From the NCBI GenBank assembly GCA_002292165.1, contig DBBK01000230.1, positions 8,610-17,077 of the forward strand: a stretch of DNA of 8,468 bases, in the 5' to 3' direction. Each line of letters begins with the position of its first letter. Positions within the stretch are counted from its first letter, which is position 1. The DNA comes from Brevundimonas sp. UBA986 (GTDB taxonomy: Bacteria; Pseudomonadota; Alphaproteobacteria; Caulobacterales; Caulobacteraceae). This document shows, piece by piece, positions 1-5,661 of the stretch. Made by a program: the position numbers and the translations under genes. Below the pieces are notes generated by a model that worked only from the letters and a program-made list of their open reading frames with translations, was not told the origin of the DNA and made no database searches.

Positions 1-692
1 CCCGGGTGCGGTTCGAGCCGGACCGGGCCAATCACCGGCTGTTCGTCGGCCTTGAGATCCTGCTGGAGAACATGCCGCAGCGGTCGCAGGCGGTGGAGCA
101 CGGCCTGCTGCTGGCCAACCGCAATATCCGCGACATCTCCGGCGAGGGAGTCACGGCGCGGGCCGTGATGTTCCGCCATCCGCCGGTCGCCGCGCCCGAG
201 GTCTATCGCGCCATGTTCGGCTGTGACGTCCGCTTCGGTCAGCGTTCCGACGCCCTGATGCTGACCGAGAACGACCTGCTGTGCGAGGTCGCCGAGGCGG
301 ATGAGCAGATCTATGAGATGGCGACGTCCTTCATCGACACCCGCTTCCCGCCTGCGACCCCGCCGATGCACGCCCGCGTCCGGGGTCTGGTGCGTCAGCT
401 GCTGGGCGGCGACGACTGCACCAACGAGCGGGTCGCGGCCGAGCTGTGCATGCACCCGCGCACCCTGCAGCGCCGCCTGCGTCAGGAGGGCAAGTCGTTC
501 GAGAGTATCAAGGACGACGTGCGCCGCGACCTGGCCCTGCACTACCTCCAGCAAACCGACATGCCCCTGTCGCGGGTGACGGAGAAGCTGGGCTATGCCG
601 AGGCCTCGGTGTTGTCGCGTAGTTGCGACCGCTGGTTCCAGACCTCGCCGCTGCAGCTGCGGCGTCAGGCCCTGATCGCGCCCGCCGCCTGA
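1..692 (+). CDS. AraC-family transcriptional regulator, 5'-truncated by window edge
   Basis: C-terminal part of an AraC/XylS-type DNA-binding regulator. The frame is open to the left edge (first whole codon at 3-5), so the GTG at 6 is probably internal and the true start lies outside. Numbering from that GTG, residues 1-115 resemble the end of the arabinose-binding-like N-terminal domain (PF12625 type, as in OruR/ArgR-like regulators). Residues about 120-225 form the double helix-turn-helix. The first HTH lies at about 139-160 (ERVAAELCMHPRTLQRRLR). The second is at about 187-212, ending in the family signature RWFQTSPLQLRR. The stop is TGA 690-692. It reads toward the acyl-CoA dehydrogenase unit 137 bases downstream, so it is a candidate regulator of that unit, but nothing in the sequence proves this. 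The effector is unknown. The family call is secure. Confidence 0.9.
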   Translation, partial: RVRFEPDRANHRLFVGLEILLENMPQRSQAVEHGLLLANRNIRDISGEGVTARAVMFRHPPVAAPEVYRAMFGCDVRFGQRSDALMLTENDLLCEVAEADEQIYEMATSFIDTRFPPATPPMHARVRGLVRQLLGGDDCTNERVAAELCMHPRTLQRRLRQEGKSFESIKDDVRRDLALHYLQQTDMPLSRVTEKLGYAEASVLSRSCDRWFQTSPLQLRRQALIAPAA

Positions 693-704
693 TTGCGCCA
701 TGGA

Positions 705-723
705 TCCCGGACTTGACCCGGGA
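705..723. repeat. REP-like intergenic palindrome / possible terminator hairpin
   Basis: TCCCGG (705-710) and CCGGGA (718-723) form a 6-bp GC-rich stem around a 7-base loop, ACTTGAC, starting 12 bases after the AraC stop codon. The opposite strand reads TCCCGGGTCAAGTCCGGGA. From memory this resembles the dispersed intergenic palindromes that are frequent in Caulobacterales and sphingomonads. No T-tract follows, so intrinsic termination is possible but unproven; a dispersed repeat is the better reading. Confidence 0.5.
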
Positions 724-735
724 CGACACGTGTCG
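724..735. promoter_or_regulatory. Perfect 12-bp palindrome, possible operator
   Basis: CGACACGTGTCG is a perfect 12-bp inverted repeat without spacer, directly abutting the hairpin at 705-723, in the gap between the AraC gene and the acyl-CoA dehydrogenase gene. It could be an operator or an extension of the repeat element. A 12-bp perfect palindrome is expected by chance about twice in a window of this size, so location is the main argument. Confidence 0.3.
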
Positions 736-829
736 CCTCGCGTCGGGGGTTCGTCTGGAGCCGTCAATGCGGCCGACCGCCTCCCGGGACTAGGATGACC
801 GCCTGTTCGGGTGGTTGAAAGTCGAGTGC

Positions 830-1807
830 ATGGGTGAGGGCAGTGAGCAGGGCGGGCGGTATCAGCCCAGCGGCGATCAGCTCGCATTGGCCTCGACCGT
901 GGCGGATGCGCTGGAAGATCTGCTGCCGATCTCGCGCCTGCATGCCGCCGCCGACGAGACCGCCGAGACCTGGTCCTTGCTCGAGGGGCTGGGCCTGTTC
1001 GGTATCGCCCTGGACGAAGACGCGGGCGGCAGCGGACTCGGCGCGGCCGAGCAGGCCCTGATCGTCGCCGCTTTGGGCCGCCAACTGGCCTCGCCCTCGG
1101 TCCTGGCCACCATCGGCGCCGCCCACGCCCACTGGAACGGCGGCGGTCCCACGGGTCTGGACGGACGGCGGGTCGCGGCGGCCTATGGGGCGCGGGGGCG
1201 TACCGTCGTTATCGAGGATTCGGAAGCGGATCTGGTCCTGCTGCGAACCGAGGAGCCGAAGGTCCACACAACTCCTGGCGATCTGGAGCCGCTGGACGAG
1301 GCGCTGTGGAGCGTGCGGCTGGCCTCAACCTTGGGGCTGGGCAATTCCGTCGCCGGCTTCGCCCCGGAGGAGGCGTTGCGGCTGAGGCTGCTGGACGCCG
1401 CTATGCTATCGGGTCTGGCCGAGGCGGGCCTGCAGATGGCGGTCGCCTATGCCGGGATGCGCGAACAGTTCGGCCGGCCCATCGGCAGTTTTCAGGCGAT
1501 CAAGCACCGCTGCGCCGACATGGCCATGGCGGCCCGGGGCGCGCGCGATCTGGTCACCTTCGCCGCCGTCGCCTTCGACGACGGGCGCGCCGATGCCCGC
1601 ATGCTGATCGAGAGCGCCTTCCTGATGGCGGGGCAGGCGGCGCTGGACAACGCCGCGGCCAATATCCAGGTCCACGGCGGCATCGGCTTCAGCGATGAGG
1701 CCGATCCCCATCTGGTGCTCAAGCGGACCCAGGTCTGTCTGGCCGTCGCCGGGGGGCTGGAAGCCGCCGCCGATCGCGTCGCCACGGCCTCAACCGGTCA
1801 GACGTGA
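830..1807 (+). CDS. Short acyl-CoA dehydrogenase family protein
   Basis: A flavoprotein-family acyl-CoA dehydrogenase of 325 aa, against about 380 for typical members. Residues about 1-105 match the N-terminal helical domain. The beta-barrel middle domain (about 106-180) is reduced. Residues 187-325 form the C-terminal helical domain with family motifs REQFGRPIGSFQAIKHRCADM (about 211-231; FAD/subunit contacts) and VHGGIGFSDEADPHL (281-295). Gapless hand alignment puts Ala307 at the catalytic Glu position of MCAD and Arg186 at the alternative base position of isovaleryl-CoA dehydrogenase, so no catalytic acid is visible. Short members of this kind are known as partners in alpha2beta2 enzymes such as actinobacterial steroid-degrading ChsE1-ChsE2. 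ATG 830 is preferred; TTG 815 is an in-frame alternative, and neither has a strong Shine-Dalgarno. It lies 20 bases before the aldolase-like gene. Family sure; activity uncertain. Confidence 0.88.
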   Translation: MGEGSEQGGRYQPSGDQLALASTVADALEDLLPISRLHAAADETAETWSLLEGLGLFGIALDEDAGGSGLGAAEQALIVAALGRQLASPSVLATIGAAHAHWNGGGPTGLDGRRVAAAYGARGRTVVIEDSEADLVLLRTEEPKVHTTPGDLEPLDEALWSVRLASTLGLGNSVAGFAPEEALRLRLLDAAMLSGLAEAGLQMAVAYAGMREQFGRPIGSFQAIKHRCADMAMAARGARDLVTFAAVAFDDGRADARMLIESAFLMAGQAALDNAAANIQVHGGIGFSDEADPHLVLKRTQVCLAVAGGLEAAADRVATASTGQT

Positions 1808-1817
1808 ACCCGATGTT

Positions 1818-1821
1818 GGAG
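1818..1821 (+). promoter_or_regulatory. Ribosome binding site deciding the start of the aldolase-like gene
   Basis: GGAG sits 6 bases before ATG 1828. This favours 1828 over the in-frame GTG 1804 (which overlaps the preceding stop) and ATG 1813. Confidence 0.65.
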
Positions 1822-1827
1822 ACCTCC

Positions 1828-2577
1828 ATGTCCGTCGAAGCCTCCGTTCCCAACAGCGCCGAAGCCGCCCTGCGCCGCGATCTGGCCGCCGCCTACCGGC
1901 TGGTGGCGCATTTCAAGTGGGACGATCTGGTCGCGACCCATATCTCCGTCCGGCTACCGGACGAGAACGCCTTCCTGATCAACCCCTTCGGGATGTTGTT
2001 CGAGGAGATCCGGCCGGGCGATCTGGTCAAGGTCGACATGGACGGCACGATCCTGTCGCCCACGCCCTGGCGGGTGAACAAGGCCGGGTTCGTGATCCAC
2101 AGCGCCATCCACGCCGCCCGCCACGACGCCCAGTGCGTCATGCATCTGCATACGGCCGACGGCATCGCCGTCTCCATGCTGGAGGAGGGGCTGCTGCCGC
2201 TCAACCAGACGGCCATGCTCCTGGCCAACGACATTGCCTTCCACGAGTTCGAGGGCATCGCGGTGGAGATGGAGGAGCGCGAGCGGCTGGCCCGCGATCT
2301 GGGCGACAAGACCATCATGTTCCTGCGCAACCACGGCACCCTGGCGCTGGGGCCGTCGATCCCCGAAGCCTTCGCCTCGATGTACTTCCTCGAGACCGCC
2401 TGCACCATTCAGGTTCGGGCGCTAAGCATGGGAAGGCCGGTGCACAATGCGCCTGACGAGGCGGTTCAGAAGGTCGCGGCCTTCCGCCCCAATCAGGGTC
2501 ACGACACCGCCCACTCCCTGATCTGGCCGGCGCTGCTCAGGAAGCTCGATCGCCTCGATCCCACCTGGCGCGACTGA
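1828..2577 (+). CDS. Class II aldolase/adducin family protein
   Basis: A 249-aa cytosolic protein with the class II aldolase (araD/fucA)/adducin head-domain fold. Landmarks: THISVRLP (37-44), INPFG (51-55), EEIRPGDLVKVDMDG (59-73), KAGFVIHSAIHAAR (85-98), the metal-binding pair His106-x-His108, and LRNHGTLALG (166-175) with the third metal ligand, His169. The zinc site therefore looks intact. Aligned by hand to E. coli L-fuculose-1-phosphate aldolase, the catalytic Glu73 position is Gly87 and Asn29 becomes His38. This is the common bacterial adducin-like subfamily, whose reaction is not established. It may act on a carbonyl or CoA-linked substrate together with the acyl-CoA dehydrogenase 20 bases upstream, but I cannot name one. 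The start ATG is set by GGAG at 1818-1821. The stop lies 3 bases from the stop of the convergent MaoC gene. Confidence 0.9.
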   Translation: MSVEASVPNSAEAALRRDLAAAYRLVAHFKWDDLVATHISVRLPDENAFLINPFGMLFEEIRPGDLVKVDMDGTILSPTPWRVNKAGFVIHSAIHAARHDAQCVMHLHTADGIAVSMLEEGLLPLNQTAMLLANDIAFHEFEGIAVEMEERERLARDLGDKTIMFLRNHGTLALGPSIPEAFASMYFLETACTIQVRALSMGRPVHNAPDEAVQKVAAFRPNQGHDTAHSLIWPALLRKLDRLDPTWRD

Positions 2578-2580
2578 GCC

Positions 2581-3030
2581 TCAGACCGGGTAAAAGAGGG
2601 TCAGCCAGTCGGCGATGACGGCGGGGCGGTCGGACCCCTCGAGCTCGATCCGGCATTCGCGGCGGAGCAGGACCCCATCGCCACGCGCCTCTACCGAGAC
2701 CACAGTTTCGCGCAGCCGCACTGATGCGCCCGCCCGCACCGGCGTCAGGAAGCGGATGCGGTCGAAGCCGTAGTTCAGTCCCATCCGCGCGCCCGCGAAG
2801 ACTGCGATCTCACCCGTCATGCCGCCGATCAGGGACAGGACCAGAAAGCCATGGGCGATGGTCCCGTCGGCCTCGCGTCCCGCGCGGGCGACATCGACAT
2901 GAATCCACTGACGGTCGCGGGTCAGGGTGGCGAAGGCGTCGATCATGGCCTGATCGACCGTGACCCAGCCGGACACGCCGAGTTCGGCGCCGGTCAGGGC
3001 GGGCAGGTCGACGAGGGCGAGGGTGCGCAC
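2581..3030 (-). CDS. MaoC-like (R)-specific enoyl-CoA hydratase, NodN/HtdZ type
   Basis: A 149-aa single-hotdog hydratase 2 protein, predicted to add water to trans-2-enoyl-CoA to give (3R)-hydroxyacyl-CoA. The active-site segment is TRDRQWIHVD (37-46): Asp39 and His44 have the five-residue spacing of the catalytic Asp/His pair in PhaJ and in mycobacterial Rv0130/HtdZ. It is followed by GTIAHGFLVLS (56-66), and NYGFDRIRFLTPVRAG (86-101) is the typical second half. Length matches NodN-like proteins. GTG 3030-3028 is chosen because GAGG (3040-3037) stands 6 bases upstream; TTG 3036 is an alternative. It is the last gene of the five-gene minus operon, 2 bases after the stop of the crotonase gene, and pairs functionally with the HSD17B4-type dehydrogenase two genes upstream. 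The open frame continues upstream to 3453, but that part only shadows the crotonase gene. Confidence 0.9.
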   Translation of the reverse strand: MRTLALVDLPALTGAELGVSGWVTVDQAMIDAFATLTRDRQWIHVDVARAGREADGTIAHGFLVLSLIGGMTGEIAVFAGARMGLNYGFDRIRFLTPVRAGASVRLRETVVSVEARGDGVLLRRECRIELEGSDRPAVIADWLTLFYPV

Positions 3031-3032
3031 CT

Positions 3033-3818
3033 TCAACCTCGCTTCAACGGATCGGTGAAGCCGGCCCGGGTCATGGCCCGGAACTCCTCCGACACGTGGG
3101 AGATCTGGTGGGTGTCGAAATGGGCCTGAAGCGCCGCACGGAAGCCCTGGATGTCCAGCGCCCGGTGCAGTGACCGCTTGACCAGCCTGAGCGCGAAGGG
3201 CGGCTTGGAGGCGATCTCCTGCGCCAGGACCTCGGTCGCCGCCTCCAGCTCCGCGCGCGGGACCAGACGCGAGACCATGCCGCAGTCGAAGGCCTCCTGC
3301 GCCCCCACGCGACGCCCCGTGTAGAGCATGTCCTTGGCCAGCTTCAGCCCCAGCACCGTGTGGTGCAGCAGGACCCCGGCGCCCGAGGAGGCGAAGGTCC
3401 CCACCACGGGGTCCGCGAAGAAGGCGTCGTCCGAGGCCACGATCAGGTCGCACAGATTGGCCAGCACGAACCCATAGGCGATGCAGCCGCCCTGGACCGA
3501 GGCGATGGTCGGCTTGGGCGCGTCCCAGATCTTCATCGAGAGGTCGAAGGAGAAGCGCTGTTCGAAGGCATAGCGCTCCTCGACCGTGAAGCCCCGGCCG
3601 TTGTCCTCGGCGGCCTTGAGGTCGTGCCCCGCCGAGAAATGGTCTCCGGCTCCGGCCAGGACGATGACACGGACCGCATCGTCGGCGATGGCCCGGTCGA
3701 AGGCGACGCCTAATTCGGTCATTGTCCGCTCGCTCTGGGCGTTGCAGCTGGCCGGGCGGTTGACGGTGACCCGCGCGACACCGTCGCGGACCGCATAGTC
3801 GAGGTGTTCGAACGTCAC
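3033..3818 (-). CDS. Enoyl-CoA hydratase/isomerase (crotonase-fold) family protein, catalytic Glu residues not conserved
   Basis: A 261-aa crotonase-superfamily protein of normal family length. Oxyanion-hole and CoA-binding segments are visible: HFSAGHDLK (60-68), SVQGGCIAYGFVLANLCDLIVAS (107-129) and FADPVVGTFASSGAG (134-148). The C-terminal part PPFALRLVKRSLHRALDIQGFRAAL is typical of a subfamily common in actinobacteria and alphaproteobacteria. Against rat crotonase, catalytic Glu144 aligns with Val118 and Glu164 with Val138. Simple enoyl-CoA hydration is therefore unlikely by the standard mechanism. It may be an isomerase, hydrolase, C-C lyase or binding protein acting on a CoA thioester. 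GTG 3818 overlaps the SDR stop by 4 bases (GTGA), with GGAG at 3830-3827. It is the fourth gene of the minus operon, between the dehydrogenase and the MaoC hydratase. The fold is certain, the reaction not. Confidence 0.9.
   Translation of the reverse strand: MTFEHLDYAVRDGVARVTVNRPASCNAQSERTMTELGVAFDRAIADDAVRVIVLAGAGDHFSAGHDLKAAEDNGRGFTVEERYAFEQRFSFDLSMKIWDAPKPTIASVQGGCIAYGFVLANLCDLIVASDDAFFADPVVGTFASSGAGVLLHHTVLGLKLAKDMLYTGRRVGAQEAFDCGMVSRLVPRAELEAATEVLAQEIASKPPFALRLVKRSLHRALDIQGFRAALQAHFDTHQISHVSEEFRAMTRAGFTDPLKRG
3037..3040 (-). promoter_or_regulatory. Ribosome binding site of the MaoC gene, inside the crotonase end
   Basis: On the minus strand GAGG stands 6 bases before GTG 3030-3028. It lies in the last codons of the crotonase gene, whose TGA is 3035-3033, so the two genes are probably translationally coupled. 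Confidence 0.55.
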
Positions 3819-4732
3819 TTCGCCGTCTCCAGCATCGCCAGCCGCTCGAGGATGCGACCTTCGGGGCCCGGCCGGGTCGGGACTCCGCGCGTCAGGTCGG
3901 CGATCTCGGCGAAGCGGGCGTCGAACATCTCGACGGTGATCTCCTGCGCCGGATCGAACTGGACGCCCTCGGTCTCGAAATAGTGCAGGCGGCCGAAGCC
4001 CCCGGCGGCGGCGGTCAGGATGGTGGCGGTGACGTCGCAACGCTCGCTGGCCAGCCAGGCGACGGCGGGCGAGACCAAGGCCGGATCCAGCGCCTTCATC
4101 AGGGCGTCCTCGGGATCGACCTCGCCCGACATCCGCGTCAGGCCGCCCGGCGAGATGGCGTTGACCTGCACATTGTTGCGCGCGCCCTCCAGCGCCAGCA
4201 CCCGCATCAGCCCCAGCAGACCCTCCTTGGCGGAGGCGTAGTTGGACTGGCCGAAATTGCCGCCCGTCGCCGAGATGGAGGTGGTCAGGATCACCCGCCC
4301 GTACTTCTGCGCATTCAGCACCGGCCAGGCGGCGCGGGTGCAGTAGAGGCTTCCCCAGAAGTGGACGTCCATGACCGCGCGGAAGTCGTCCAGCTCCAAC
4401 TTCGCGAAGGTGCGGTCGCGCAGGATGCCGGCGTTGTTGACGAGGATGTCGAGGCCGCCGAAGGCGTCGAGCGCGGTCTGGACGATGGCCGCCGCGCCCT
4501 CGGGCGTCGCCACGCTTTCGAAACTGGGCACGGCCTCGCCGCCCGCGGCCCGGATCTCGGCGACGACCGAGGCGGCGGAGGTCTGGTCGCCGCCGGAGCC
4601 ATTCACCCCCGCCCCGGGATCATTGACCACCACCTTCGCCCCCTGCCGGGCCAGCAGCAGGGCGTGATGCCGCCCCAGCCCCGCGCCCGCGCCGGTGACG
4701 ATGGCGGTTCGCCCGTCCAGTCTGAGGGTCAC
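3815..4732 (-). CDS. SDR-family 3-hydroxyacyl-CoA dehydrogenase, HSD17B4 (MFE-2) type
   Basis: A 305-aa short-chain dehydrogenase, longer than the usual 250 aa. Motifs: TGAGAGLG (13-20), Asp38 after beta-strand 2 (suggesting NAD), NNAG (99-102), Ser152, and Tyr165-x3-Lys169. The segment GNFGQSNYASAKEGLLGL and the C-terminal extension (about 230-305, including GGFGRLHYFETEG) closely resemble the dehydrogenase domain of peroxisomal multifunctional enzyme 2 (HSD17B4) and related bacterial steroid and acyl-CoA SDRs. Predicted role: oxidation of (3R)-hydroxyacyl-CoA to 3-ketoacyl-CoA. Start GTG 4732-4730 is set by AAGGAGAG at 4744-4737. The gene begins 13 bases after the LysR stop and overlaps the crotonase gene by 4 bases. 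The substrate (fatty, steroid or terpenoid acyl-CoA) is not visible from the sequence. Confidence 0.9.
   Translation of the reverse strand: MTLRLDGRTAIVTGAGAGLGRHHALLLARQGAKVVVNDPGAGVNGSGGDQTSAASVVAEIRAAGGEAVPSFESVATPEGAAAIVQTALDAFGGLDILVNNAGILRDRTFAKLELDDFRAVMDVHFWGSLYCTRAAWPVLNAQKYGRVILTTSISATGGNFGQSNYASAKEGLLGLMRVLALEGARNNVQVNAISPGGLTRMSGEVDPEDALMKALDPALVSPAVAWLASERCDVTATILTAAAGGFGRLHYFETEGVQFDPAQEITVEMFDARFAEIADLTRGVPTRPGPEGRILERLAMLETAK
3827..3830 (-). promoter_or_regulatory. Ribosome binding site of the crotonase gene
   Basis: GGAG on the minus strand, 8 bases before GTG 3818-3816. It lies within the last codons of the SDR gene and supports the GTG start that overlaps the SDR stop. Confidence 0.5.
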
Positions 4733-4736
4733 GGGT

Positions 4737-4744
4737 CTCTCCTT
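4737..4744 (-). promoter_or_regulatory. Strong ribosome binding site of the HSD17B4-type SDR gene
   Basis: AAGGAGAG on the minus strand, with its AGGAG core 6 bases before GTG 4732-4730. It is the best Shine-Dalgarno in the window and overlaps the 13-base gap after the LysR stop. It suggests that the first beta-oxidation gene is translated more strongly than the regulator upstream of it. Confidence 0.7.
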
Positions 4745-4745
4745 G

Positions 4746-5645
4746 TCAGACGAACAGATGTTTCTCGCGCGCCACGCAGTCGAGGACGTAGTCGCAGACG
4801 GCGCGGTAGCGTTTCACCGCCCGCAGATCGCGGTGGATGATCATCCAGAGCTGGCGCACGACCTTGATCTCCTTCGGCAGGACCTGAACCAGATCGCCGG
4901 GCGCGTTCTCGACCATGTATCCGGGCAGCAGGCACAGGCCGCCGCCGGCCGAGGCCGCATGGAGCTGGGCGACGAGGTTCGAGCTGGCGAACTCGGGCTG
5001 GGACAGCCTGGAATAGGCGAGGGAGGTCGGATCGAGCGCCGGCTCGAAATCGAAGTCGCGCATGTATCCGATGAACCGGTGCGGGTTCAGGTCGTCGGCC
5101 GAGCGGATGCGCGGCGACCGCTCCAGATAGGTGCGCGAGGCGTAGAGGTAGAGGGAGACGTCGGTCAGCTTGCGGATGATGTGCCGGCTCTGCTGGGGCC
5201 GGGTGATCACGAAGGCGACGTCGGCCTCGCGCTTGGACAGGTCGAAGAAGCGCGACTTGGCGACCAGGGTGATCCGCAGGCTCTCATGCTGGCGGCACAG
5301 CTCGGCCAGCCGCGGCGCGAGGTAGTAGCTGCCGAAGCCGTCGTGGGCGCCGACCCGGACCGGGCCCGAGATCGAGGTGTCGGAGCCGGACACCTCTTCC
5401 GAGGCGCCCAGCACGATGCTCTCCACCGCCTCGGTCGATTCCAGAATGCGCTCGCCCTGGGCGGTCAGCTGGAAGACGTCCTTCTGCCGGTCGAACAGCT
5501 TGGTCTCCAGCGCCCGCTCCAGAGCCGCCACGCGGCGGCGGACCGTGGTGTGATCCACCGACATGATCTTCGCCGCGCGCGCCGGACTGCCCGCGCGCAC
5601 CAGCGTCAGGAAGAAGCGGAAGTCGTCCCAGTTGAGCGGGTTCAT
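4746..5645 (-). CDS. LysR-type transcriptional regulator
   Basis: A 299-aa regulator of normal LysR length. The N-terminal winged HTH (about 4-63) includes NWDDFRFFLTLVRAGSPARA, then the recognition helix around SVDHTTVRRRVAALERALETKLFDR. Residues about 90-299 form the periplasmic-binding-like effector domain (ISGPVRVGAHDGFGSYYLAPRL). The N-terminus resembles the LTTR branch with VDHTTVRRRV in place of the more common SQPAVSRQI. Start ATG 5645-5643 gives the family N-terminus; the open frame reaches 5744 but the extra 33 residues are a proline-rich shadow of the cupin gene. It starts 16 bases after the cupin stop and ends 13 bases before the SDR start, so it is embedded co-directionally in the operon. 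It may regulate the operon through the divergent region at 6505-6657. The effector is unknown, plausibly a CoA thioester or acid of the pathway. Confidence 0.92.
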   Translation of the reverse strand: MNPLNWDDFRFFLTLVRAGSPARAAKIMSVDHTTVRRRVAALERALETKLFDRQKDVFQLTAQGERILESTEAVESIVLGASEEVSGSDTSISGPVRVGAHDGFGSYYLAPRLAELCRQHESLRITLVAKSRFFDLSKREADVAFVITRPQQSRHIIRKLTDVSLYLYASRTYLERSPRIRSADDLNPHRFIGYMRDFDFEPALDPTSLAYSRLSQPEFASSNLVAQLHAASAGGGLCLLPGYMVENAPGDLVQVLPKEIKVVRQLWMIIHRDLRAVKRYRAVCDYVLDCVAREKHLFV

Positions 5646-5661
5646 CTGTCGGTTCGCGGTT

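Noticed and set aside
713..718. TTGACC as a -35 promoter element
   Set aside because: It overlaps the loop and right arm of the palindrome, and the sequence 17 bases downstream (CCTCGC) does not resemble a -10 element.
791..796. TAGGAT as a -10 promoter element before the acyl-CoA dehydrogenase gene
   Set aside because: No acceptable -35 hexamer lies 16-18 bases upstream; a single hexamer match is not enough.
1695..2456. Plus-strand open frame of 253 codons overlapping the aldolase-like gene
   Set aside because: Frame-shifted shadow, rich in Arg/Pro/Gly; the true frame at 1828-2577 has all class II aldolase motifs and a proper ribosome site.
2574..2584. CTGA-GCC-TCAG symmetry between the convergent aldolase-like and MaoC stops, as a terminator
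   Set aside because: Only 4 bp with a 3-base loop, and it arises automatically from two facing TGA codons; no stem extension or T-run.
3983..4840. Long plus-strand open frame (285 codons) antisense to the HSD17B4-type SDR
   Set aside because: Low-complexity Gly/Arg/Asp-rich translation with no family motifs; long antisense frames are expected from extreme G/C third-position bias opposite a real gene.
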